DNA of 64,000 bases from Rapana venosa. Taxonomy: Eukaryota; Mollusca; Gastropoda; Neogastropoda; Muricidae. The translations under genes were made by a program, and so were the position numbers. The DNA is taken from the NCBI GenBank assembly GCA_028751875.1, contig CM054157.1, positions 50,920,686-50,984,685 on the forward strand, given 5' to 3'. Each line of letters begins with the position of its first letter. The first letter of the stretch is position 1. Under the pieces are notes generated by a model, which did not search any database, was not told the origin of the DNA, and worked only from the letters and a program-made list of their open reading frames with translations. Below are positions 19,447-30,999 of this stretch, one piece after another.

Positions 19447-19899
19447 ATGGAAGAACAGAACACAGTTATGAACCAACAGGAAGCACAGGAGAATGCTACG
19501 AACCAAGCCCAGCAGACTCTTCCACAAGTCACAACAGTGACCAAGAGCCCTGGGAGAGTTGAAGCTGGAAAAAGGTTGGCAGAATGGAACCGACAGAAAA
19601 AACTTAGTAATCAAGCAAAGCAAAAGATTGTATTCAGAGAAGCATCAGAAAAACAGGATTGCTATAGAAAACTAAAAAAGACACACCACCAAAAACAAAT
19701 TTTCTGTCCTTATTTGTTATACAGTGTAACTGCCATAGGCCTTGGTGTACAGCTTATAGAGTATGGCGCAGCAAGCGGACAACAAAACAAGAACCACAGC
19801 ATGAACATAAACCCAAAACCCACAACACAGCCCCCCCCAACCACCATTGCACTGCAAACAGCCTGGACCATGACCCATTCAGAATGTATTAATCTATAA
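19447..19899 (+). CDS. Polinton-associated small basic protein with GKRLAEWNR motif
   Basis: This 150-residue open frame begins ATGGAAGAACAGAAC, 42 bp after the previous stop. It has a Gln/Asn-rich N-terminus, then SPGRVEAGKRLAEWNRQKK (about 19,545-19,605), a basic motif recalled from small proteins in Polinton-like elements. A basic stretch and a likely membrane segment (YLLYSVTAIGLGVQLI, about 19,713-19,760) follow, then a Pro/Thr/Asn-rich tail. The tail after about 19,790 looks low-complexity and may be out of its original frame. Function unknown; a single-pass membrane or virion-associated protein is a guess. It probably forms a unit with the upstream ORF. Confidence 0.55.
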   Translation: MEEQNTVMNQQEAQENATNQAQQTLPQVTTVTKSPGRVEAGKRLAEWNRQKKLSNQAKQKIVFREASEKQDCYRKLKKTHHQKQIFCPYLLYSVTAIGLGVQLIEYGAASGQQNKNHSMNINPKPTTQPPPTTIALQTAWTMTHSECINL

Positions 19900-20219
19900 T
19901 TAAAAAAGTATATATATAGTAGAAATATGAGTACTTAAAAAGACAGGTTATTTGGTCTCCATGCTGGTCGTTATTGGTGGTCTCAGGTTGGCACTATTTA
20001 CTATGTTCAGGAAAGAGCCTTCTGAAAATGAAAAGCCTGCTGATTTTAGGAAAAACTAGACTATGAGGATATCACTAAAGCTAGTTGCTGTTGTAACAGA
20101 TCCTTGCTTCTAAAGGATTCTTCTTTGTAAGCCGTGAATCATTCAGAAAATATAAGTCCATAAAGAAACTGGCTTCTTTTTGATGCTGGTTGGTGGTGCT
20201 GTAGTTAAGACTAGCCTTT

Positions 20220-21310
20220 TTTTAATAAACCCCAAGGTAGCAACTCATTGTTTTCTAAACTTGCATACAGATGACAGAAAGGAAGAGACATGATAAAGCA
20301 ATAGAACTCTTGAACAGAGCACAGGCCAGATTGAAAGACACCGAATGCTCTGTTAGACTTTATTAACGAACTTCGGGACCAAGGACATGCCGCCAAAAAC
20401 ATTTTCTGATGTTGGACGGCAATAGGAGTACATCATTGTGAATGGCAACGAATATCTCCTATTACTAAAACCACAGTTCGTGATTATGATCACCTACTGC
20501 ACCAGAAGACAGGCGAGATTGCTTTTATTGTGGTGGGCATGACAATAGTATATTTCTTAGCACAGAGGTTGGTTAACCATATTTAAAAAAAAATTACTAC
20601 AGCAATAAGGGTATGGAAAAGGACAGACCGCTTATTTAAAAACTGCGTATTGCAAGCAGGAGTTAAGTGTGAGGTCGCAAAGAGTGGTTTTGTGCTAACC
20701 AAGAAATATGGCAGATTTTATTTAGGAAGGCAATGATCTCGCCAAATCGACTTTTATACTTTACCCCATGACAACGTATTGCGTGGACGTACTTTTCTAG
20801 TATAAAGATGCAGAGCCCTTACTGAAAAGAGTTGCTATTGCAAGAAATCTCATAGTCGGGGCCCATTAACTATCCCCAGGACTTATCAGTGCAATGATTG
20901 TAAAGGAGTTTAAAGGAGCATTTAATCAGTGTTACTAGAGCAAGGAGGTAGCAATAAAAAGAGCATTCCAGCAACCAAGATTCACGAAGGTTGAAAGCTT
21001 TAACAAACTGTTAGCAGAAAGATGTTTGCATATCAGTTACCACCAGAAATCATGATCAGCGCACAGGAAACACAGAGTGGGTAAGAGGACTACCTGCAGT
21101 TTTAAGAGAATGAACTGCTGAGGTAACTAACGCCAAGGATAAAACCTGTGGACGCCATCAACTGCAAAAACAAAAGCAGCACATCCAAAACAACACCACC
21201 AAGCAACCACTAATCCCCTTGGAAGAAGAACACTTGGATATTGTCTGCTCTGGAGAAGGGAAGCCGAAAGGTCACTGTAGCGAGCAAAGCTCCATTTGGA
21301 GCATAGACAT
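20220..21310 (+). pseudogene. degraded third plus-strand Polinton gene, function unknown
   Basis: No long ORF survives, but protein-like text runs across frames. It includes KRHDKAIELLNRAQARLK (about 20,280-20,335), a hydrophobic VVGMTIVYFLAQRL (about 20,530-20,572) suggesting one membrane helix, VLQAGVKCEVAKSG and YGRFYLGRQ (about 20,650-20,735), ISAMIVKEFKGAFN (about 20,890-20,930) and ESFNKLLAERCL (about 20,995-21,030). At least five stops and several frame changes interrupt it. Order and content suggest one former gene of about 300 residues. I do not know its function. Confidence 0.4.
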
Positions 21311-21870
21311 TATAAAATAAAAAAAAGTTGTGGAGAATGATCTCACTATTTATTATTTGTCACTGCCTGCAACCACAACTAGCTTTTGTCTAGAGAGAAC
21401 TGCGCTTCAGTGCCACCTACTACTGTCCGGTTTAGTAAAGGTAGGCCACTTTATTCATCAGAAGTATAGTGACAACTTGGTCTCTTCTGCCTGTTTTTTT
21501 GTACTACAATTTATGGGAACTGTTTTATCAACCCTGAAGTGGGTTGGACACTCTACTCATTCATACTAACAACTCCTAGAATATTAATTTTAACGACTTC
21601 TCTTTTGTGCATGATCACGTTTTTATTTCTACTTGCTCACCACAGTCTTCTATAATGTCCATAGCTAGTAAAAGCAGAGTCGAGGTATTCTGTACCACTT
21701 CCATAGTATTTGATAAAAAAGTATGCAATCCATTGTGAGCCACAATCAGATTTTTAACTTATAATAACTATGAAAAAAATTATTAATTACTGTTTGTTCT
21801 CCAGGGTCCAAGTGGGTATGAGTGTCTCTGGTGAAGAATATATCCGTTTTGTGTCTGTGCCCATCAGTGT
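21311..21870. other. Polinton interior without recognised gene
   Basis: This is a convergent zone between the plus-strand remnants and the 3' end of the minus-strand polymerase. No motif was identified. Confidence 0.4.
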
Positions 21871-21879
21871 CTTTTTTTT

Positions 21880-24800
21880 TAACCACAGTTATCGTGTTGA
21901 TTTTGGTGCAGGGTTGAGCAGAGCTTTGGGTTGTCCATGATGAAATACTCTACCTTCAAACAGAGCCTCTTTGTAGTTATTTGACTGATTGTTGTTTTCG
22001 ACCACCTGTTTACCACACCTTGTGCTTTTTTTATGACACCTGTTTGGTTGCAACACTGTACATCTTGCCCTTATAGAAATCATCTTTGATAATCGTGCCG
22101 TTCATCTCATCCTTCATCTTGCCAATAACTTTTTTGTTTACTGTTGAATGCAAGAGATGTCTTTTGGATAAATCCCTGGTGTCCTCCATGCCTTGATCCC
22201 AGGCACCACGTCTTCTGCAAGGTTCTTTTTATATTATCTTTCTGTGGGTATGTCTAGGATGAAAGAGGACTGTTTTTGTCTGGGTAGTACAGCCTTTACT
22301 GCAGGATGTTTAGGCTTAAAAGTAATTCATAAAGAAACTCAGCATCCAACAGCTTTGCCAGCACTAGCACGCTGAAACCCAATGCTACTGGTTGTCTAGA
22401 GTTTAACCTGAAATTCTTCCTCATGATGCCAAAGACTGTCATGGACATTGCATGAGTTCTTGGTAGCTTGCTTTGATGTCAGCTTTATGGCTTCGTTTTC
22501 TTTAGTGACTAATCTGACCATCTTTTTCTTTAGTGTGGGTTCTCCATGTTTTGCCACTGCAGCTGTTGTTCATGAGCTGCCTCGTTCTGAACAGTGTTCT
22601 TTCATGATGTATGGTTTTCATGAATTCTGTTTATCAAACGAAATGATACGGATGAACAGCAGTAGAATTAACCTTGCCTTAGGTAGCACTGGAGGCACCT
22701 GGTCGCGTGTTTTAGGCGGTCAGCTCGTGATCCAGAGGTCGCGGGTTCGATCCGCTCGGCTCGGTGTTGTGTCCTTGGAAAGACACTTTACTCCTATTTT
22801 CCTCACTCCAAGGTTTGACACGTGGGTACAGCTTGTGGGACGTATCTGGCGACGACTCGGGTCCTGTACCGGGGTGGTGAAAAATTTCGTTCGCTTAACG
22901 CTACAGAAACCGGGATAAGCTCCGGCTCTATGGGCCTTCTGGCTCGAAAGAACATACTTTTTTAGGTAGAACTGCAGCATTCTGTAGTGACATACATACT
23001 TGCTCTTGTCGTTTAGGTTTGGTACAAGCTTTGGTGGTTTTTTGTAAAGATGTTTTGAGCCTTTCTGCAGCCATTGGGTAATCATTGTGTGCATCATGTA
23101 GTTCATGGGGATAGACTAAATCTACTTCTACGATCCAGCCCATTGGCTTGATCAGGCACCATTTGTGATCGCTTTTTTGAGTCTCATTTACATCAATCAA
23201 CAAGGCACCATTAACAAACTGACAGTTCTTAGTGGCAGTGGACTGAACATCGCCCATCCATACAGGTTGTTTGCGTCCAAGTACATGATGTAGTTTGACC
23301 GTCTGCTAGGATCATAGTCTTCTAACTATTTGTTTGTTGGCCTTCAGTAATTGTGTGATGCCATACTGATGCCACCCACGCAGACCATCCTCAATCATTT
23401 GTTGCCTGGGTAGGTTCAGATAGCAAATCAATATTCACCCAGTTAAACTTCAAGAAGCATCCCAGACATTCTTGAGCTGTATATAGTGTGATGGGTTAGG
23501 TCCATAATGTTTCATGCAAGTCTTTTCTGTAGTTTATCAAAGAATCAGCAAGCAAACATGCATCGCAAGTAGATATGAACATGGTAATCGCCATCGTCGA
23601 CACTGCATCTTTTGCCATGCCCATCTGGAGCATGCTGATAATATCATTCGTGATTTTACTGTCAGTCTCGTTAAAGATGCTTCTTTTGGGGGAGTCTTCC
23701 TTCATCAACACCTTTCCACGAACATCATATAACGTATGGATAGACTCCTTTTCGTGCCAAGCATTGTGTCAACGTCTTTTTCTGTGATTGGGAAGTACTC
23801 AGTGATGAAGAACAAGGACTTAGAGTTCCATCAGATGTTGTGCAGATCCACGACGGACAGACCATCACACGCCTGCCCCTATTTAGTGGTCAAAGTCAGG
23901 TACTTTCTCTGATGGACTGGCAACTCAGTAGGCCTTTACTCCTCAGTTACGGCCTGCATATTTAGGTGTGAGTCGTACCTGTAGAATGTGGAAAAAGACT
24001 GGCAATTCCATGTTTTAGGGATGTACTTTTCGTGGTAGATTACACTTACTATGTGCTGCTCCAGAAACTTACCACTGATGTGGGTCGTGATCTTGACTGT
24101 CTGATTGTCTGCAAACTGTGGTGTTAATAAATTACCACAACTCCAGGCACTGTGTGGAAAAAACTCGTATGTTCTGGTCTTCTTCTTGTCAAATGATCTC
24201 TTGTAGTTTAGTTGATGAGAGTAGTATTCATGATTCGCTTTCTGTGTTCAAGAAAAATCTTAGCCAGCGTTGGGTCTCTGTAAAAGTCTGGCTCTGGTGT
24301 GCACCATCTGACCGAACAACAACATAAGCAAAGGGCACGACTTGGTGCTTACTGAGTTAAGACTGTTTTAGGAATATTTTCTGTTGCTGGACCTTGGTAC
24401 GGCACAATGATAGACTCGAAGTCAGATTAACACTACATAGGGAACTTTTGTGTTTCATTATGATTTTGAAGTCAACTCGCTTCCTGGCTTTGGTGTTACA
24501 AGTTCAGTGATTTGCTGTCACATCTTGCAGTGTTTTTCTGTGTTTGACAACTGTTGTAGAGATGGTAAACGAACAAGCATGCGTTCTTTGCAAAAACTCT
24601 TGTTTGCGGTTGTGTTCTTATGTTGTTGTGCATAAGTCTACTCACTGATCTAATAAGTGTATAAGGATCATTTATCAACAATATAAAGTCTACATGTTTT
24701 TTGTGGATCAACTACAGTGGGAGAGACTTGCTAGAAATGCATATTGGGCATGGGCTGCATTTTCTTTTTTTTATTCAAGGTGTACCACATACATACCAGA

Positions 24801-24960
24801 TGGTTGGGTTTAGTTCTCAAACTTGTCAATACTCTAAACCTCACAGGACAATCAATGCCGGTAAGTCAGCTTGTACGATGTTTCATGATGTTTGAAACTC
24901 TCTCTGTTTTTGTTAATAGTTGCAGTTAGCCAAAACACACACATTAAAACACTTATCATC
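21880..24960 (-). pseudogene. family-B DNA polymerase of the Polinton, broken
   Basis: The minus strand carries an eroded protein-primed type DNA polymerase B, the replication enzyme of Polintons and adintoviruses. From N- to C-terminus I see: HVDFILLI and RSVSRLM (about 24,690-24,640) before a former Cys-rich finger; the exonuclease DFES (about 24,415); VPFAYVVVRSDG (about 24,300-24,335); IMYLDANNLYGWAM (about 23,250-23,295), the motif A region; GWIVEVDLVYPHELHDAHND (about 23,085-23,145); SKYVCHYRMLQFYL (about 22,980-23,020); LMNNSCSGKT (about 22,545-22,575), the motif B region; and MKDEMNGT with YKEALFEG at the end (about 22,105 and 21,950). Motif C (DTDS) was not found. Numerous stops and frameshifts, plus a SINE at 22,687, inactivate it. 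Confidence 0.85.
22687..22961 (+). repeat. tRNA-derived SINE, family 3, inserted in the polymerase pseudogene
   Basis: It starts CACTGGAGGCACCTGG and has a tRNA-like head with the B box GGGTTCGATCC (about 22,743). The 3' part ends AAACCGGGATAAGCTCCGGC and CGAAAGAACATAC. It is flanked by direct repeats TTAGGTAG (22,679-22,686 and 22,962-22,969), which split the polymerase codons VLP-K. A second copy, inverted, sits in the satellite at 62,638-62,925. Confidence 0.85.
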
Positions 24961-25709
24961 TTTGTTCTGATGTTCAGCCAGAGTTTTGCTACACAACTCA
25001 GGGGGCAAGGGAATGTAACTTTACCAACATGGGGATGAACTTTGTTTGCTTTAGTCCTATGCAAGAACTTTACCAACTTCATCTGATACCCTCATTCTTG
25101 CTGTTTCTGCAGAATGTACAAAGTTGCGCATCATTCATCTGCCCTTGTTGGTGTTGAGTCTTCACCGAGTTCAGTGCTTGTTGTGTTGTTGACACATGAA
25201 CAGTTAAGTTCGTCATCTTTATTTGTCGTGGTGTATAGAATTTCAGCACCAACTGCACCTTTACTTGGTGGATCTATGTTTACGTGTTTGGAATTTGTGC
25301 GAGTGCATCTCTGAATGCTTTGCACCACGTTTTGTCCTTGTGTAACATTTGGGCTCTATGTCGAAACACTTTATCATACTGGCCTCAATATAAATCTCTA
25401 ATCATATAGTAAGAAAAACAAAATTAATTAAATTGCTTTTTTTTTGTTTTGTTACGGTATGAGCAGTGAATTCCCAACAGGTAATTCTTAGCTCTTAATA
25501 GAGTACTCAGCTGATCCTTTAAAGACTGTCTTGGATGAGCAGATACCCCTTTTTTTAATATTCCTTCTTTTATTGGTCAATGTCCCAGGCTAGCTTTGTG
25601 TTGTTTGTTTTGTAGGTCGAACTTTTGGCGATTGTAGTCTTCGTAGTCATCCTGAAAGACGTTATTGAACTCTCTTTGTTATTGTGCATCTGTTAGAGCT
25701 TTGTAATTA
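24961..25709. other. Polinton interior, no recognised gene
   Basis: This would hold the most N-terminal polymerase sequence and a promoter region. Short minus-strand frames (about 25,131-25,328) have no recognisable motif. Confidence 0.35.
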
Positions 25710-25945
25710 ATGTGTCTAAATGAGCTTAGCTTGGCTAATGTTCAAAGGCAACAACTGCATCATGCTTTTCTAGTTTGCACAACCTTCTTTGAAAAGACTG
25801 ATGTGACAATTGAACAGGCTCCTGCTGTTATTGAAACAGAGCCCAATGCAATTGATGCAGGAGCTCCAATTCCAGTAGCCAAGAGAGCAATGCCTGTTCC
25901 TGCTGTGACTGTAGACAGAGTTGCTGTACCTGTAGTAACACAGGA
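25710..25945 (+). pseudogene. Ala/Val/Pro-rich ORF fragment, unknown
   Basis: An open frame whose second half is a run of Ala/Val/Pro-rich text (PAVIETEPNAIDAGAPIPVA). It is cut by the LINE fragment starting about 25,946. It might be the start of a structural protein gene, but nothing identifies it. Confidence 0.3.
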
Positions 25946-26640
25946 GGTATCACATCTCTCATTCTTTCACGTTTAGACTACTGTAATTCTCTTTTTGGGT
26001 GGCCTACCGCATCAGCTTATCCACTCTCTTCACACGCATACCAAATCTGCAGCTCAACTGGTCTCAAGAAAGAAAATCTGAACAATCACTCTCTTCTGCG
26101 ATCTCTTCCTGGCGGCCTGTCCTCACACGACTGGAGTATAAAAATTAATACCCTCTGTTTCAAATTGTTCTCCCCAAATCTGCACCCTCTTATCTCTGTC
26201 TGTCTTTTCTGTACACTCTCCGTTCCTTCGTTCAGGCCGCAGTACTTTGTGCTTTCAAACACCAGATTTCAAACAATCCATGTTGGCCGTTGCTCTTCTC
26301 TTTTTTTGGTCCATCCACCTGGATATGACCTCCCTCTTTCAACTTCGCCAAAAAGCCTTCATTTGACACCTTCAATTCCAGCCTCAAAACACATTATGTC
26401 CTACGTGAGACTTTCCCCCCAAATTTTCTGTCCAAATTTTCACAGCATCTTTCACCTTCTAAGTGTTCTTGTCCGAGTGTGTGTGTTTTGTGTGTGTGTG
26501 TGTGTGTGTGCATGTGTGTGTTTGCGCGTGTGTGAGAGATTGGCGTGTGCATAGGTGCGCTGCAGCTGCGCATGGTTTTTGAATCTATGTTGTTCATTAT
26601 GTTAAGCAGAGTTGCATGCCAGTACAATGATTGGGTGCAA
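25946..26640 (+). mobile_element. CR1/L2-like LINE 3' fragment inside the Polinton
   Basis: The plus-strand translation reads LILSRLDYCNSLF at about 25,962-26,000, then SAAQLVSRK, LLRSLPW and LEYKINTLCFKL across small frameshifts. This is the conserved end of the ORF2 C-terminal region of CR1/L2-type LINEs (SRLDYCNSLLxGLP...AARL...LHWLPVxxRIxYK). The frame continues through PASKHIM to about 26,400. A GT microsatellite (about 26,476-26,525) and TTAAGCAG/AAGCGCTTCG sequence near 26,600-26,645 suggest the 3' tail. The element is 5'-truncated, as usual for LINE insertions. Confidence 0.65.
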
Positions 26641-27558
26641 GCGCTTCGATTAGTTTTGGTTTTTTTACAAGATTAGCACTCTATTAAATTCCATATATTA
26701 TATTTTTAATAAAAGAGCTCAACACAGTAACTGCGATCTATACTACGCCTGCATTTTGTATACTTTGCTAGTGTAGCTTCAACATCATGCTGCATTGTGT
26801 AATGTTTGTTCAAAATAAAGCTTAGCATTATCATTAAGAGTTTCAGGATTTGGTTTGCCTGGAACTTTAGGATATTTAGCAGGTCTTCATCTTCTTCTTA
26901 TGACTGGTTTTTAAAAAAACGTGTGGTAATTTTTATAGTATATTCATTAAGTCCTTGTAATTGATTGTCGGACAGTTACCCCATCTGTGTACTAGGACTG
27001 CACGAGGTCAATGTGTGTAAGATTGAAGGGTTGCTAATTGGTGTCAGTGTTGGTGGGTATTAGGAGCAAAGTTGACTTTCTTATGGATATGTTCCTTCCA
27101 ATTGTCATTGTCAAACACCCTCTGTACAAATAGCAATAGCAAATCTGAGGGAATCAACGTTGAGGTCTTTCCGTTAATAGTATCCCATCCTATGAACAAG
27201 AAGTAGTCTGTCTTCTCTTGCGACCAGAACAACACCAATGTGTATGATCATCAGAGGACCGTATGGAAGGAAATCGTAGAATGTGGGTGATGGTTTAGTC
27301 CTGAGTCTTTTCTATTGAAGCAAGTAAACGTGTTCTTATTTCTGTAAAGCTATTATCTTAATTCATTTCTGCTGGTGATTGAAATGCTAGTGCTCTGTTT
27401 ACAGGATCAGCATTTCTGGCTTTTACGGAAAGTTCTGTGGGTGCATAGCGAGTGTATGGGTAATAAACTCAAACTTTGATATGCCAGTTGATGCTTGGTT
27501 TTTGATGTATTAAGTGCCATTTATTAGCTTAATTGTTACTTTGTAAAGTACCATCTCT

Positions 27559-27584
27559 GCCTAATGTTTAGCTTAACATTAGGC
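27559..27584. terminator. 26-bp hairpin, possible transcription-end structure in the Polinton
   Basis: GCCTAATGTT and AACATTAGGC form a perfect 10-bp stem with a 6-nt loop. It lies in a stretch without recognised genes. A role in ending transcription is a guess. Confidence 0.35.
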
Positions 27585-30500
27585 AATGTTCACGTTTTTA
27601 GGAAACCGAGGTTTCATAGTTCTTCTATTGCTGTGCGCTTTTGTAGTATCCAATTCATTTAGTGTACTCAAAAGATCACTTCACAATCTCCCATCCTTCT
27701 CAACTCTTGTACTATCACCACGATCTTTAAGCTCAATAGTAGGGCAGGTTTCAGGCGCTTCTTATTACAGGACCGCATGGACATGGTTATTAGTATGTTA
27801 TGTATATTAGTTTGTATATTATTATTTTTATTTTAATGTAACTTGTAAATTTTACAGTTTCAACTGTTCTTTGTGCTGTGTCTTTGATAGTTATACAGGT
27901 GTTTCATGCAGCCTTCTTTTAGCTCTTTTGAATTAAATGTAGTTACCGCTATTGTGTGTGTTTCAAGCCCATTGCTCTGTGGGTGGAAGGATCTTAGTAG
28001 ATCTGAATGATGATGATGGAAAAAAGCTTCGTCAACACTTTGTTTTGTGTTGTGTTTACTGAGAAGGGTACAAACACGCAAAGAAGTTTACTGTCATGTC
28101 AATGGGCCTTTCACCACTGGGGTAATTCCTTGCATTAACATCAGCAGTAAATGTCGGTCGTGGTCAAACCCAGAGCATTTCTGCAAGGATATGGATGTCT
28201 GTTTAAAACTGTGAGATGATGTAAAGTGACTCTTCGGACTAGCTAGGTTGAGTTTTTGCTGAGATGCCAGCTGGGCGAAAGAGTCCTTTTGCGTGGTTTG
28301 CAGAACTCGTATAACCTTCTTGGGGGCACAGATTTAATCATCCTTGCGTTTAGTTCTAGGATTCTCTACTTGGAATCCAGGCCGGTTGTATCCCTCGCTG
28401 TTTGTCCATGATACTGTGTAGAAGACCTAATGCAAAGCAACTGTTTATGTTGACAGCGGTTGTCAATAGAAATGGCTAGTTTAAACAGGTACACCTGGAC
28501 TGGATGTTTGTTAGTGGTTTATAAACTTTTATTTCTATAGATAATAGTAATAAATATTAATAAAGATGCAAAATATGAGGCTGGATCTCACTATAACAAA
28601 GGATATTCCCTTTAATAAGCTAGATGTTGCTGTTTCAGCGACATTGATCTTCGAATTAAAAGTTCCCAACCCCTCTGAATCATACTTAAACCCCACCCAT
28701 TAAGATGATGCAACTGCAAAAGCATGGTTGTTCATTTATACAAGTTTTACCAAAACACTTAAAACTTTGCTATTCCAATGTGCAACTACAGGCTGTGGTG
28801 TGTCATATGCTGCCCACATGCCCCTCCAAACCAGTTACGTAAAGTATGTGTCAAAGGTTTGCATGTGTCTATCAGTTTTAGGCGACGTGTTCCTTTTGTA
28901 ATTTTTTTTAATCCGTGTGTTATCTGAGCTGCAGGTTCCATGCCACTGATAGTAACTTCAATGTTGAATATAGAATTAAACATGAAGGCGTATGAGAGGT
29001 GTTGCCATGAGGTTTAATATGATTTCTAAGACTGATTCAGACACACCCAGGACAAAAATCATGGAATGGGGACTCTGTATTTTGTTTGGTGTGACAGTGA
29101 GGTATAACTAGGATTGGTGGCCTCAAATACATTTTCTCCACACAGGGCAAGAGTTGTTCTTGAATCAATAGAGCAATGACATCGAATGCTGTCATGGCCA
29201 CTTTCATTCTTGATAAAAGGAGTCAAGGGTTAAACTAGACCAGGAGTAGAGAGGAATTAATGCCTTGTTCGGCTATGTGTGGTGTTGCTTGGTGCACAGG
29301 CAACAAACAAAGGTCAAGCTTTAATGGTGGCTTGGGGTTTGATGCACAGAAGCAGTTTTAGCAATTTTGAAGACAAGTATTAATCAAGTGTTTGATCTCC
29401 CATCATAGCATTAAAACATTATCATAGTGTCTTCACTTCAGGTCATAAGGTTAGCCTTTGCTATAGGGCATTGTTTATATATAGCTGCCTTCCAACACTG
29501 CAGTTACATATAGGACTAATTACAAACTACAAACAACAATATTCTTATAGCTGGAGATGATGTGCCAGCTTGGCAAACTGATTAGCGTAAAAACAACACC
29601 AGCAGCCGTAGTATCACGTAGCACCAGCAGATACAGTACCAACACAAAACAAGGGAAAGAACTCTGCCACTCAGAGGAAATAAAAAAAGTTATTCCCCTT
29701 GCACAAGACCATTCACTCTGATGAGATAATTGCTTTAAAAACTATACTTGTTTTAAGCCCTTGGCTTATCTTTATCTTAGAAAACGTAACACCTAACAAC
29801 AAGTAGCGTTCCAAACATTACTCAGCAATAAATCCCACTTTTCTGCAGTTGCTAGCCGCCAGCTAATCACTGAGCCAATTTTACCAGGAAGCACCTGCCA
29901 ACCTTTGTAGACAATTTTTTTAATAGGTCGAGCTAAGTGGCGAGTTGTTTCTTACCAGCCTGTGCCTGTGGGTGGGGCGGTTGGTGGTGGTGGTGGTTAG
30001 TGTGCCTGACCTGTCAGTGCATTACAAAGGTGTGTTATAGCAAAACCCAATGCGGATGTAATTATACTGACAAGGGTTCTGCCTTGCTGCAAACAGTGTA
30101 TGAATCTTTGCCAGTGTTGTGGTTTTCATAATGAATGGGGTGGATTGTTTCTTTTATTCTGCTAACCTGAGATTGTTATGTTGATGTTATTGTTTAAGGA
30201 CCTCTAATCTTTGCATGGCGATATCTGCAGATTTTTTTCGACTTGTGTGATTCTTTCTTTTACTTCTGGTTCAAATTTGCATCGTCTGCTTCTGCTAGCT
30301 CTTTTGTAGTGTCTATGTGTGAGTCTAAATCACCTAGTTTTGGCTAAATTTATTTATCAGTTACCTCTAATACTCTGTAGTGCTTGATTGAGCCCATAAT
30401 TTCTTGAAGGGTCTAGGGGTTGATTCATTTATTGTTTCTCAGTGCTGTTGTCTTCCTCTGCTTGTGTGATAAGCTAGTTTCAAATCTAGACTAGTTTCAG

Positions 30501-30736
30501 TTGTTGTGTTTGCCGACTGTGTTAAGTCTTGAAGTGGTACACTTTCAATGTTTGTTGGTAGGTTTTGTTCAGCATTTTGTAGTTGTGCAACAGCTTGTGT
30601 GGGTAGTCTGTTAGTAGTTAGTGCATCACTAATACCAAGTTTTCTTTGCATGGCGCACTTAGTCTCTGCTTGGGTATTGTATGCTAAAAACTGATGAGGG
30701 TTACTTTTCTTTGTTAATTAAAACCTTTTGTCATGG

Positions 30737-30970
30737 TCAGTTACAAGGAGTATATGATTGAGACAGATATGTCTTTGTAGTAATCATAGTAGTATGGTCT
30801 CGTACTTTGGGGTTGGGTTGCCAAAACTTGTGTGAAAAATCTTTAACCCTGCTTTCTAATAATTCTCTTCTGAGTGAATGCAAGGGTGCTACTGCTGCTG
30901 CTGCTTCACTCATTATCATCAGCTGCATAAACACATCATCTATCTTGTCTATATCATAGTCCTTTTCCAT
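30737..30970 (-). pseudogene. unknown Polinton minus-strand ORF fragment
   Basis: This 77-codon frame starts with an acidic segment (MEKDYDIDKIDDVF), followed by an Ala-rich helix and a basic Arg/Glu segment (LHSLRRELLESRVKDFSHKF). It continues in broken form towards 30,300 with Gln/Asn-rich text. It is the best preserved minus-strand frame in the right half and may be the 5' part of a larger gene. The function is not recognised. Confidence 0.35.
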
Positions 30971-30999
30971 TATCTATTATTGTTTTTTTACATTATTTT

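Larger units (their letters stand above)
26641..30999. other. Polinton interior with eroded, mostly minus-strand ORFs
   Basis: Only short frames survive. The clearest minus-strand pieces are 30,737-30,970 (begins MEKDYDIDKIDDVFMQLM, Ala-rich, then Arg/Lys-rich) and 30,439-30,651 (Gln/Asn/Thr-rich). Others lie at 28,786-28,983 and 27,044-27,238. Capsid and ATPase genes would be expected in this part of a Polinton, but no Walker A or capsid motif could be recognised by eye. Confidence 0.4.

Noticed and set aside
20220..21310. Reading this degraded region as the Polinton integrase
   Set aside because: No D-D-E catalytic block or zinc-binding HHCC was found in any frame by eye.
22448..22918. 156-codon plus-strand ORF
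   Set aside because: Its second half is SINE family 3 and its first half is antisense to the polymerase remnant.
27586..27810. Plus-strand ORF with a signal-peptide-like hydrophobic start
   Set aside because: It is short, without recognisable family, and lies in an eroded part of the Polinton where chance frames are expected.
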